Positions 1-6,660 of a DNA stretch of 8,152 bases are shown here, one piece after another. Location: the NCBI GenBank assembly GCA_026786225.1, contig JAJAYN010000108.1, positions 1-8,152 of the forward strand. Reading direction: 5' to 3'. The translations under genes were made by a program, and so were the position numbers. Under the pieces are notes generated by a model. That model saw nothing but the letters and a program-made list of their open reading frames with translations, was not told where the DNA came from and ran no database searches. Every line of letters starts with the position of its first letter. The stretch's first letter is position 1. Origin of the DNA: Burkholderiales bacterium. GTDB lineage: Bacteria; Pseudomonadota; Gammaproteobacteria; Burkholderiales; Usitatibacteraceae.

Positions 1-67
1 GAAAAATGACATAGACCGTCCAACCCAAGGTAAAAAAGAGTTGGACGAACGCGATGGGCCAGTGCAT
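1..67 (-). CDS. Partial CDS: N-terminus of a hydrophobic membrane protein, possibly an MFS-type transporter
   Basis: An ATG at position 67 opens a frame that runs off the left edge after 22 complete codons. The peptide begins MHWPIAFVQLFF and continues TLGWTVYVIF, so it is almost wholly hydrophobic and aromatic with no acidic or basic residue, as expected of a first transmembrane helix placed right at the N-terminus. Starts of this kind are common in major facilitator superfamily transporters, but 22 residues cannot prove the family. An in-frame TGA lies three codons upstream (codons TGA-ACC-GTC-ATG), so this is the earliest ATG possible. No clear Shine-Dalgarno is seen. The gene reads in the same direction as purA, 166 nt downstream of it and beyond a probable terminator, so it is probably a separate transcription unit. 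That it is a coding start is fairly likely; the transporter assignment is inference. Confidence 0.55.
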   Translation of the reverse strand, partial: MHWPIAFVQLFFTLGWTVYVIF

Positions 68-160
68 GACGGTTCAACAATCGGCAAAGGGAATGCGCGA
101 TGGTGGCATAACTCGACCTCACGTGGGCACCAGAGATGGAACGCGTCCAAGGAAAAACGC

Positions 161-221
161 AAAAAAAGCGAAACACCAGCACCGGCGGACTTCCCGGGGC
201 ATTATTGTCCGGGGAACCGCC
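161..221 (-). terminator. Probable intrinsic terminator downstream of purA
   Basis: Thirteen bases past the purA stop lies an inverted repeat: GGCGG (184-188) pairs with CCGCC (217-221), and TTCCCGG (191-197) pairs with CCGGG plus AA (209-216, one bulged G), around an 11-base loop. Read on the minus strand it is followed, 16 bases after the stem, by seven T (complement of 161-167). The bulges and the gap before the T-run make it weaker than a textbook terminator, but position and orientation suit the end of the purA transcript. Confidence 0.45.
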
Positions 222-233
222 CCAGTACTTGAC

Positions 234-1565
234 TTACGACTTCAATGCGGCGAATTCAATGCGCGCAGCTGAGCCGCGAAACGGATGCCTCACCACTACC
301 GTCTCTTCACGATCCGGCCCGGTGGAAACCAGATCGATCGGCGTCCCAACGAGTGACTCAATACGCTTCAAATAAACCTGCGCACTTTTGGGTAGGCCAT
401 CCCAGCTTTTCACGCCGTAAGTGCTTTCGCCCCAGCCCTCGTGGTCTTCAAAAATAGGCTCGCAATGGGTGATGCTGTCGGCGCCGTACGGAAGGATATC
501 GGTCACACGACCATCGATCTTGTAGCCGGTGCAGATTCGCAATGTGTCCAGTCCATCGAGCACATCGAGTTTAGTGATGCACAATCCCGATAGTCCGTTG
601 ATCTGGGCGGCGCGCTTCAACGCGGCCGCGTCAAACCAGCCGCAGCGACGCGGACGACCCGTGACCGAGCCGAATTCGTTGCCGCGTTTGCGCAGGCGTT
701 CACCGATGTCATTTTCAAGTTCGGTCGGAAAGGGACCCGAGCCGACCCGCGTGGCGTAAGCCTTGGTAATGCCCAAAACGTAATTCAGCGCCTGTGGCCC
801 CACGCCAGCGCCTGCCGAAGCTTGTCCGGCCAGGCAATTGCTCGATGTCACATAGGGATAGGTGCCGTGGTCGACGTCGAGTAACGCCGCTTGCGCACCT
901 TCGAACAACAGGCTCTTGCCCTCCCCCATCAGGCGATTCAAATCCGCGGACACATCGGCAATCATGGGCTTCAGGCGCTCGCCCATTTTCAGGGTGGCAT
1001 CGAAAACGGAATCGACTGAAACCGTATTCGCTTTCAAATAATTTTTCAGAACGAAGTTGTGGTAATCGAGTACCTCGACTAACTTCTCCTTGAAGCGATC
1101 AGGAAAATAGATGTCGTGCAATCGAATGGCGCGACGCGCCACTTTGTCTTCATAGCAGGGGCCAATGCCACGCCCCGTGGTGCCGAGTTTTTCCACGCCG
1201 AGTGCGAGCTCGCGTGCCTGGTCGATGGCAACGTGATACGGCAATATCAGCGGGCAAGCCTCAGAAATGCGCAATCTGCTCATCGCATCGACGCCGGCAA
1301 CGGCGAGTTCATCAATTTCCTGAAGCAGCGCCGACGGCGACAGAACGACGCCGTTGCCAATGTAACAGGTGACTTGCGGATGCAGAATGCCGGAGGGAAT
1401 CAACCGCAAGATGGTTTTCTTGCCATTGACGACCAGCGTATGGCCGGCATTGTGGCCACCCTGGAAGCGTACGACTGCTGCCACTTCATCGGTCAGCCAA
1501 TCGACGATCTTGCCCTTGCCTTCATCGCCCCACTGGGTACCGATGACGACGACGTTTCTTGCCAT
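234..1565 (-). CDS. purA: Adenylosuccinate synthetase PurA
   Basis: A 443-residue cytoplasmic enzyme that joins IMP and aspartate using GTP to give adenylosuccinate, the first committed step from IMP to AMP. The family marks are all present: QWGDEGKGK near residue 11 with the catalytic Asp14, GGHNAGHT at 36-43 with His42, the IMP-binding TTGRGIGP at 129-136, FEGAQ at 221-225, TGRPRRCGW at 302-310 and the guanine-binding TKLDVLDG at 331-338. The start at 1565 (MARNVVV) is chosen because AAGGA (1572-1576) stands 6 nt upstream; an in-frame ATG two codons earlier (1571) abuts that site with no spacing. The open frame continues upstream into hisZ, but those codons do not resemble PurA. The gene lies 19 nt after hisZ and is probably cotranscribed with it. 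The C-terminus runs about 14 residues (RGSAARIEFAALKS) past the usual end near RHPF. Assignment is secure. Confidence 0.98.
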   Translation of the reverse strand: MARNVVVIGTQWGDEGKGKIVDWLTDEVAAVVRFQGGHNAGHTLVVNGKKTILRLIPSGILHPQVTCYIGNGVVLSPSALLQEIDELAVAGVDAMSRLRISEACPLILPYHVAIDQARELALGVEKLGTTGRGIGPCYEDKVARRAIRLHDIYFPDRFKEKLVEVLDYHNFVLKNYLKANTVSVDSVFDATLKMGERLKPMIADVSADLNRLMGEGKSLLFEGAQAALLDVDHGTYPYVTSSNCLAGQASAGAGVGPQALNYVLGITKAYATRVGSGPFPTELENDIGERLRKRGNEFGSVTGRPRRCGWFDAAALKRAAQINGLSGLCITKLDVLDGLDTLRICTGYKIDGRVTDILPYGADSITHCEPIFEDHEGWGESTYGVKSWDGLPKSAQVYLKRIESLVGTPIDLVSTGPDREETVVVRHPFRGSAARIEFAALKS

Positions 1566-1571
1566 GTTCAT

Positions 1572-1576
1572 TCCTT
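1572..1576 (-). promoter_or_regulatory. Ribosome-binding site deciding the purA start
   Basis: AAGGA on the minus strand lies in the short hisZ-purA gap. It is 6 nt from the ATG at 1565 and directly touches the ATG at 1571, so it favours the downstream start (MARN rather than MNMARN). Confidence 0.7.
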
Positions 1577-1584
1577 GCGTGTTT

Positions 1585-2739
1585 TTAAGTGAAGGGGACA
1601 GTCGTCCAGCGACCGTTGACGAGGCTGAGCTTGCGATCACAGCCGAGCTCATGAAGGTGCGCCTCATGACCGGAAAGTGCGGCGATGACGGTTTCGCCAG
1701 ACGCGCGCAAGCGGGTGATTTCAGCTTTTGCAGCGGCATCTGCCTGCTGCGGGGCGAGTATGGCGCCGCGAATGGGTTCATCGGCCACCAGCGGCAACAG
1801 TGCTTTCAAATCCATGCTGAATCCGGTTGCCGGACGAGCCCGGCCAAACGCTTTACCGACCTCGTCATAGCGCCCGCCGCGCGCTATTGCGTCGGGTACG
1901 CCACGCGCAAAGGCAGCAAAGGTAATGCCGCTCTCGTAGTTGAAACCGCCAAGTTCGCCCAGATCAACGCTGACCTTGATTCCCTGTTGGGAAAAATGCT
2001 CCGCAATGGCGACCAGTTGCGAAAGTGCTTCGACGATATTTCTGTTCTTTGGGAGACAATCAGCCGCGCGCATCAGCACCGACGCATCGCCATATAACGT
2101 TGGCAACGCGGCAATAGCGCTGTAAGCCTTGCCCAACGTCGTCTCCAGTGCCTTGAGCGCAGCAACATCTTTTACTTCGGTGGCAATAAATGCCTGCTCT
2201 GCAATGTCGGGCGATACCCCTGCACTGGCAATGAGGGAACGGAAAATCGCAGGGTGGCCGATATCCAGTTGCACGTCGACGACGCCGAGTGCGTGCAAAA
2301 CATCGACCATCAACTGCTGGATTTCGATATCGGCTTCCAGTCCTGCGTGGCCATACATTTCGGCACCCGCCTGAAATGGCTGGCGGCTTTTACCCAGGCC
2401 GGAAGGCAGGGTATGCAGCACACTACCGGCGTAGCAAAGCCTGGTTACCCCCTGTCGATTGAGTAAATGTGCGTCGATACGCGCGACCTGCGGCGTGGTG
2501 TCGGCGCGAATTCCCATGGTGCGACCTGATAACTGATCAACCAGTTTGAAGGTCGCAAGATCCATATCATGCCCGGTACCGGAGAGCAGCGATTCGACAT
2601 ATTCCAGTAGCGGCGGCATGACCAGTTCAAAGCCATGACTGGCGAACAGATCCAATGCCGCGCGACGCAGGCGTTCGAGCTTCTTCGCGTCGGCCGGCAG
2701 GAGGTCTTCAATATTTTCCGGAAGCGTCCAGGCTCTCAA
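1585..2739 (-). CDS. hisZ: ATP phosphoribosyltransferase regulatory subunit HisZ
   Basis: A 384-residue paralogue of the histidyl-tRNA synthetase catalytic core, known to pair with the short form of HisG to catalyse and feedback-regulate the first step of histidine synthesis. Visible marks are the N-terminal WTLPENIEDLLP, MPPLLEYVESLL at 41-52, RADTTPQVAR at 78-87 (class II motif 2 region), QAGAEMYG at 123-130, GGRYDEVG at 288-295 and TGFSMDL at 305-311. The length and the missing anticodon-binding domain fit HisZ rather than HisS. The start is a TTG at 2739: alignment with the family places the initiator just before RAWTLPEN, and GGTGA (2746-2750) sits 6 nt upstream. The DUF2065 stop TGA ends one base before the TTG, so the two are probably translationally coupled. 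No hisG is in the window, so its partner must be encoded elsewhere. Pairing with purA may reflect shared demand for PRPP and purine precursors (inference). Confidence 0.96.
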   Translation of the reverse strand: MRAWTLPENIEDLLPADAKKLERLRRAALDLFASHGFELVMPPLLEYVESLLSGTGHDMDLATFKLVDQLSGRTMGIRADTTPQVARIDAHLLNRQGVTRLCYAGSVLHTLPSGLGKSRQPFQAGAEMYGHAGLEADIEIQQLMVDVLHALGVVDVQLDIGHPAIFRSLIASAGVSPDIAEQAFIATEVKDVAALKALETTLGKAYSAIAALPTLYGDASVLMRAADCLPKNRNIVEALSQLVAIAEHFSQQGIKVSVDLGELGGFNYESGITFAAFARGVPDAIARGGRYDEVGKAFGRARPATGFSMDLKALLPLVADEPIRGAILAPQQADAAAKAEITRLRASGETVIAALSGHEAHLHELGCDRKLSLVNGRWTTVPFT

Positions 2740-2740
2740 G

Positions 2741-2926
2741 TCAGGTCACCATAAACAATAAAGCCAGTCCAATCGCGATAGACGCGAGGCCGACAAAACG
2801 TAATTGCCCGTCGCTCAACTCAATGACGCGGCGAAAGGTCTTACGCCAAGTCTTCGGCGCAAGGAATGGCAACGCCCCCTCAAAAACGAGCATCAGGGCA
2901 AGGCCGGCAAGCAGAATGTCTTTCAC
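2741..2926 (-). CDS. DUF2065 (YjeT-like) small inner-membrane protein
   Basis: A 61-residue protein with two hydrophobic segments, about residues 3-23 (ILLAGLALMLVFEGALPFL) and 43-60, joined by a basic loop containing KTWRKTFRR. The motif FEGALPFLAPKTWR and the later LSDGQLRFVGL are typical of the DUF2065 family; E. coli YjeT is encoded at the matching place, between hflC and purA. The basic loop suggests a hairpin with both ends outside the cytoplasm (positive-inside reasoning). Function is unknown. The start is GTG at 2926, fixed by family length; no convincing Shine-Dalgarno precedes it. It follows the hflC terminator and directly precedes hisZ, with 1 nt between stop and start, so it probably heads the DUF2065-hisZ-purA transcript. 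No clear sigma-70 promoter was recognised in the roughly 60 bases upstream. Confidence 0.9.
   Translation of the reverse strand: MKDILLAGLALMLVFEGALPFLAPKTWRKTFRRVIELSDGQLRFVGLASIAIGLALLFMVT
2746..2750 (-). promoter_or_regulatory. Ribosome-binding site for the TTG-started hisZ
   Basis: GGTGA on the minus strand lies inside the last codons of the DUF2065 gene, 6 nt before the TTG at 2739. It supports that non-ATG start and coupled translation. Confidence 0.5.
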
Positions 2927-2987
2927 GGAAGCTTGTGTGTCGGAAGAATTTAGAAGCGCCGAAATTTATTTAGCAGACGGCAGACGC

Positions 2988-3023
2988 AAAAACGGCGCTG
3001 GTGAACATTTCACCAGCGCCGTT
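2988..3023 (-). terminator. Strong intrinsic terminator after hflC
   Basis: A perfect 15-bp inverted repeat pairs 2991-3005 with 3009-3023 around a 3-base loop (in practice about 13 bp with a larger loop), with the GC-rich core CGGCGCTGG / CCAGCGCCG. On the minus strand it runs into TTTTTGCG (2988-2992 plus flank). The plus-strand side has no T-run, so it acts for hflC transcripts. It lies 41 nt past the hflC stop and separates the hfl genes from DUF2065-hisZ-purA. Confidence 0.85.
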
Positions 3024-3064
3024 GAAGAATTATACGCGCGTTGCCGGATAGCTACCGGAAGGTC

Positions 3065-3943
3065 CTACTTGCCACCTTTATTCGGATTCTTCAGATATTT
3101 GAAGAAATCCGAACTGGGCTCCAGCACCATCACATCGCTCTTGTTGCGGAAGCTGTTGCGATACGCCTCCATGCTGCGATAGAACGAGTAGAACTCCGGA
3201 TTCTTGGTGAACGCCTGCGCGTAGATACGCGCTGCACCGGCATCGCCTTCACCCTTTATTTTCTGCGCGTCGCGATAGGCTTCAGCGAGAATGATTTCGC
3301 GTTGACGATCAGCGTCAGCCCGGATCTTTTCGCTTTCAGCTGCACCCTTTGAACTGAGCTCGTTGGCAACACGCTTACGTTCCGAATCCATGCGCTCGTA
3401 GACCTTTGCATTGATTTCTTTGGCGAGGTCAACCCGCTTCAGTCGCACGTCCAGAACCTCAATGCCGATGCTACGCGCATCAGCGTCCGACTTGGCACGC
3501 AGGTCTTCCATGATTTTGCCGCGTTCGCCGGAAATGACATCAGCCAGCGTCCGCTTGCTGAACTCCTCACGGAGATCATTGTTAACCGACTGCCCAAGAC
3601 GAATCTCCGCTTTGGCAATATCGCCACCGGTGGAAACGTAGAATTGTTTGACATCGACAATCCGATACTTGATGTACGAATCGACCATGACGTTGTTTTT
3701 TTCCATCGTCTGGATGCGTTCTGCATCCTTGGTGTCCAAGGTCTGAATACGGGTGTCGTAGAGTCGGACGTTATCAAGCATCGGCACCCTGAAATAGAGA
3801 CCAGGCTCCTTCTGGATGGCAACGACCTCACCCAAACGGAATTTGATGGCTGCCTGCCGTTGATCCACTGTGTACGCCGAGAACATCATCGTAAGCACGA
3901 TCAGGACGGCAACGGCGGCAATGGCGGAGAAGTTTTTTTGCAT
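3065..3943 (-). CDS. hflC: FtsH protease modulator HflC (SPFH/prohibitin family)
   Basis: A 292-residue inner-membrane protein that with HflK forms the large cage-like complex around the FtsH protease and tunes its access to membrane substrates. A single N-terminal membrane helix (about residues 5-24) is followed by the SPFH domain, opening with AYTVDQRQAAIKFRLGEV and carrying EPGLYFRVP near 46-54. A long alanine- and charge-rich helical region follows (about 186-245), including AESEKIRADADRQREIILAEA and GEGDAGAARIYAQAF. It is shorter than E. coli HflC (334) but usual for betaproteobacteria. The start at 3943 is firm: AAGGAG is 7 nt upstream. The gap from the hflK stop is 15 nt, so the two are cotranscribed and probably made in fixed ratio. 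A run of seven A covers codons 2-4. A strong terminator follows the gene. Confidence 0.97.
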   Translation of the reverse strand: MQKNFSAIAAVAVLIVLTMMFSAYTVDQRQAAIKFRLGEVVAIQKEPGLYFRVPMLDNVRLYDTRIQTLDTKDAERIQTMEKNNVMVDSYIKYRIVDVKQFYVSTGGDIAKAEIRLGQSVNNDLREEFSKRTLADVISGERGKIMEDLRAKSDADARSIGIEVLDVRLKRVDLAKEINAKVYERMDSERKRVANELSSKGAAESEKIRADADRQREIILAEAYRDAQKIKGEGDAGAARIYAQAFTKNPEFYSFYRSMEAYRNSFRNKSDVMVLEPSSDFFKYLKNPNKGGK

Positions 3944-3950
3944 GATATTT

Positions 3951-3956
3951 CTCCTT
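3951..3956 (-). promoter_or_regulatory. Ribosome-binding site of hflC
   Basis: AAGGAG on the minus strand stands 7 nt before the hflC ATG and just after the hflK stop TAG. It is the strongest Shine-Dalgarno in the window. Confidence 0.85.
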
Positions 3957-3958
3957 AT

Positions 3959-5314
3959 CTATCGCGCGCGCGAATCGCGCAAACGGTTGGCTTCAGTAAC
4001 AATTGGCGGCGAGTCGACGGTCGCTCGGGGGGGCGGAGAGCTCTCAACCATGGCATTGGACGGCGTTTGCTGCACTGCCTGCATTAGTTTGTCGAGCGGC
4101 AAGTACAACAGGCTGTTGCCGCCTTTTTGATCGACGACAACCTTGGTCGTGCTCTGCATCACTTGCTGCATCATGTCCAAGTATAGGCGTTCGCGCGTGA
4201 CGCCGGGTGCCTTATCGTATTCGCTCAATACCTGTATGAAGCGCGATGCATCACCTTGCGCACTGGCGATGACGCGTTGTTTGTGACCATTGGCTTCTTC
4301 CAACAAGCGCGCAGCGGCACCGCTCGCCCGGGGCAGGATGTCGTTGGCGTAAGCCTGACCTTCGTTCTTGAGGCGTTCGCGCTCCTGGTTGGCGCGCAGT
4401 ACATCATCAAAACTTTTCTGCACCTGTTCGGGTGGCTGCGCATTTTGCAGGTTCACGATGGAAATGAGAATGCCGGTCTGATACCGGTCAAGGATTTGTT
4501 GCATGAGCACACGTGCCCGTGCAGCGATGTCTCCGCGCCCCTCATAGAGCACAAAATCCATTTTGCTTTTGCCGACAATTTCACGCATAGCCGTCTCGCC
4601 AACCTGTCGCACTGCCTCGGCCGGATCCTTGTTATTAAACAGGAATTCTTCCGGGCTCTTCAGCGTGTACTGAACGGCAAACTGCAAATCGACAATGTTT
4701 TGATCCTCCGTCAGCATCAGTGCTTCTTCGGGTACTTTTGTCTTCTGGTTATTGCGATGACCGATTTCGATCGCCTCAACGCGTGCAACGTTGACGATTT
4801 CATGGGTTTCAATCGGATAAGGCCAGCGCCACTGCAATCCCGCCTGCTTGGTTTGCGAATACTTGCCGAGGCGCAACTCGACACCGCGCGTACCCTCTTG
4901 CACGATGTAAAAGCCACTGGCCAGCCAGAATGCAATGGCGAGTCCAAGGCCGAGCACAAAAACACCGCCCATCATGGCGCCGCTAGGTGCGCCAGGTCCA
5001 CCGGTACTGCCGCCATCGCCCCCCGAATTGCCCGTCTTTTGTCCAAAAATGCCATCGAGCTTTTGTTTGAATTTGCGCAGAATTTCGTCAAGATCCGGCG
5101 GTCCATCGTTTTTGCCGCCGCGCTTGCCCCACTGTGGATCGTTCATCGACATTTCGGTGGCATCGTGCGCAGGACGTAGTGGCACGGATTCAAGCTTGGG
5201 ATTGCCGCTCCCCTTTCGCTCGAGCCAGTAACGCAGCCGATAAACCGGGAGCGCCAAAAGTGCGGCTGCACCGGCTAACGGTGCAATGAAATCTGTTCGA
5301 CCAAAAAAACGCAT
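3959..5314 (-). CDS. hflK: FtsH protease modulator HflK (SPFH family), possibly with an N-terminal extension
   Basis: Partner of HflC in the FtsH-regulating membrane complex. The family-like N-terminus is MSMNDPQWGKRGG (ATG at 5152, 397 residues), followed by PPDLDEILRKF, a Gly/Ser/Pro-rich stretch, a membrane helix (about residues 61-83, GGVFVLGLGLAIAFWLASGF), the SPFH domain from FYIVQEGTRGVELRLGKY, PPEQVQKSFDDV, a helical region with EEANGHKQRVIASAQGDASRF, and RERLYLDMMQQV. The 5152 ATG has no recognisable Shine-Dalgarno and would leave 194 nt after hflX. An in-frame ATG at 5314 has GGAG 8 nt upstream, lies only 32 nt after the hflX stop and adds 54 residues (451 in all), including a hydrophobic segment. 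I report the longer form because the translation signals favour it; homology favours the shorter. Identity as HflK is certain, the start is not. Confidence 0.9.
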   Translation of the reverse strand: MRFFGRTDFIAPLAGAAALLALPVYRLRYWLERKGSGNPKLESVPLRPAHDATEMSMNDPQWGKRGGKNDGPPDLDEILRKFKQKLDGIFGQKTGNSGGDGGSTGGPGAPSGAMMGGVFVLGLGLAIAFWLASGFYIVQEGTRGVELRLGKYSQTKQAGLQWRWPYPIETHEIVNVARVEAIEIGHRNNQKTKVPEEALMLTEDQNIVDLQFAVQYTLKSPEEFLFNNKDPAEAVRQVGETAMREIVGKSKMDFVLYEGRGDIAARARVLMQQILDRYQTGILISIVNLQNAQPPEQVQKSFDDVLRANQERERLKNEGQAYANDILPRASGAAARLLEEANGHKQRVIASAQGDASRFIQVLSEYDKAPGVTRERLYLDMMQQVMQSTTKVVVDQKGGNSLLYLPLDKLMQAVQQTPSNAMVESSPPPRATVDSPPIVTEANRLRDSRAR

Positions 5315-5322
5315 GCAATCTG

Positions 5323-5326
5323 CTCC
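5323..5326 (-). promoter_or_regulatory. Candidate ribosome-binding site for the extended hflK
   Basis: GGAG on the minus strand (context TCCGGAGCAG) lies 8 nt before the ATG at 5314 and between the hflX stop and that ATG. Nothing comparable precedes the ATG at 5152, so this site is the main reason to consider the longer HflK. Confidence 0.5.
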
Positions 5327-5346
5327 GGATAAATGTGGGTGCCGCT

Positions 5347-6573
5347 TTATTGCGCCAGAACTAACTCTGCGGGCGCGCTTTTTGTAGTAAGTTCTTCCTG
5401 AATGCCGCGGTATTCTTGAGCGGTAGTCGCGCAAGTCTTGCGCGTCAGATTTTCCAGGCCATACTCCTTGATCGTTTCGCGCAAATCTGCGATGCCGATA
5501 CCCTGCAATGCACTGACGCGACACTCGCGAATTTTACCACTTTCGTCCCGCAAGACTGCCCCCAGCGGGGGATCTTCGAGCTGGTCAATCTTGTTGTGCA
5601 CGATGACCTGGGCAATGCTGTCGGCACCGATTTCGGCGAGCACCAAATTCACGTCCTTGATCTGCTGTTCGCGCATCGGATTTGCGGCGTCCACAACGTG
5701 CAGCAGCAAGTCAGCTTCCATCGCCTCCGTCAGGGTCGCGTGAAATGCCGCCACCAGACCGTGGGGCAAGTCACGGATAAAGCCGACCGTATCGGACATG
5801 GCTACATGGATTCCGGGCTCGATATAAAGCTTCCGGGTGGTCGTGTCGAGCGTCGCAAACAGTTTGTCCGCTACGTAGGTTTCCGAGCGCGTCATACGAT
5901 TAAATAATGTGGATTTTCCCGCGTTGGTATAGCCGACAATCGAAACGTTGAATACCCCTGCGCGTTTGCGGCCTGCCCGCTGGGTGACGCGTTGCCTTCC
6001 GAGTTTCTGTAATTTTTCCTTCAGCCGCTTGATGCGATCACCGATGAGCCGTCGGTCCATTTCCAACTGGGTTTCGCCGGGTCCACCGCGCACGCCGATA
6101 CCACCGCGCTGTCGTTCCAGGTGGGTCCATCCGCGAATCAATCGCGTCATCAGGTGCTGCATCTGTGCCAATTCAACCTGTAGCTTGCCCTCAGCACTGC
6201 GCGCACGTTGCGCGAAGATAGCGAGAATAAGGTCGGTGCGATCGATGACGTGCACCCCGACAATTTTCTCGATATTGCGAATCTGTATAGGCGAAAGCTG
6301 ATGATTGAAAAACACCAGATTCGCTTCATGCTCTGCCACGCATGCCGCGACCTCGTCGATTTTCCCGCTACCGGCAAAGGTCCCCGCATCCGGTTTGGCT
6401 CGCTTGCCAATAACAGTCTGCGCGACCGTCGCGCCGGCACTGGTTACCAGCTCCACGGCTTCCGCCATTCGCTCAACAAACAACGCATCATGGAAATCAA
6501 CGCCGACGACTACCGCCTGCGTGCGGCCGGGCGACTTGGGGGGCATCGATTTTTCCGTGGAGCCTGGTTTCAT
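5347..6573 (-). CDS. hflX: GTPase HflX, ribosome-splitting factor
   Basis: A 408-residue cytoplasmic GTPase of the Obg-HflX group, known to bind the 50S subunit and split stalled ribosomes, notably under heat stress. The N-terminal HflX domain (about 18-150) includes KPDAGTFAGSGKIDE and VVFFNHQ-type residues (NLVFFNHQLSPIQIRN). The glycine-rich linker GGIGVRGGPGETQLE is at 157-171, then a helical arm (DRRLIGDRIKRLKEKLQKL). The G domain has G1 GYTNAGKST (214-222), G2 Thr in FATLDTT (239-245), G3 DTVGF (261-265), G4 NKID (327-330) and G5 SAL (354-356). An in-frame TAA directly precedes the ATG at 6573, so translation cannot start earlier. No Shine-Dalgarno precedes it; a second ATG at 6546 (MPPKSPGR) has a weak GGA upstream and would remove 9 residues. 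It follows hfq by 126 nt and precedes hflK, as in other proteobacteria. Confidence 0.97.
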   Translation of the reverse strand: MKPGSTEKSMPPKSPGRTQAVVVGVDFHDALFVERMAEAVELVTSAGATVAQTVIGKRAKPDAGTFAGSGKIDEVAACVAEHEANLVFFNHQLSPIQIRNIEKIVGVHVIDRTDLILAIFAQRARSAEGKLQVELAQMQHLMTRLIRGWTHLERQRGGIGVRGGPGETQLEMDRRLIGDRIKRLKEKLQKLGRQRVTQRAGRKRAGVFNVSIVGYTNAGKSTLFNRMTRSETYVADKLFATLDTTTRKLYIEPGIHVAMSDTVGFIRDLPHGLVAAFHATLTEAMEADLLLHVVDAANPMREQQIKDVNLVLAEIGADSIAQVIVHNKIDQLEDPPLGAVLRDESGKIRECRVSALQGIGIADLRETIKEYGLENLTRKTCATTAQEYRGIQEELTTKSAPAELVLAQ

Positions 6574-6660
6574 TTAGCGAATGTATTTTACAAGGCACAG
6601 GAACACAACTCCCGCTAGCATGGACATTGGGGCAACTATCAGAAAATCAAACTTGCACGT

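Noticed and set aside
17..47. Perfect 8-bp inverted repeat (CGTCCAAC / GTTGGACG) with a six-A run in the loop
   Set aside because: It falls inside the probable membrane-protein reading frame, where the A/T run encodes Phe-Phe. It is more likely chance than an operator or terminator.
100..133. tRNA-like 3' end on the plus strand (GGGCACCA preceded by CTCGACC)
   Set aside because: No matching 5' acceptor strand (GCCC-type) lies at tRNA distance, and the supposed T-arm does not pair with correct spacing.
1566..1781. Extended PurA N-terminus, because the frame stays open into hisZ
   Set aside because: The extra residues do not resemble PurA, overlap hisZ coding sequence, and a good ribosome-binding site points to 1565.
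1369..2097. 242-codon plus-strand open frame across the purA-hisZ junction
   Set aside because: Over hisZ it is a codon-register antisense shadow and it has no recognisable domain; hisZ and purA account for the sequence.
3644..4087. 147-codon plus-strand open frame opposite hflC
   Set aside because: It is in codon register with the antisense of hflC, and the peptide has no family features.
4256..5179. 307-codon open frame on the plus strand opposite hflK
   Set aside because: Its codons lie in exact register with the antisense of hflK. In that register a stop needs a sense TTA, CTA or TCA codon, which are rare here, so long shadows are expected. The peptide looks like no family and the opposite strand is clearly HflK.
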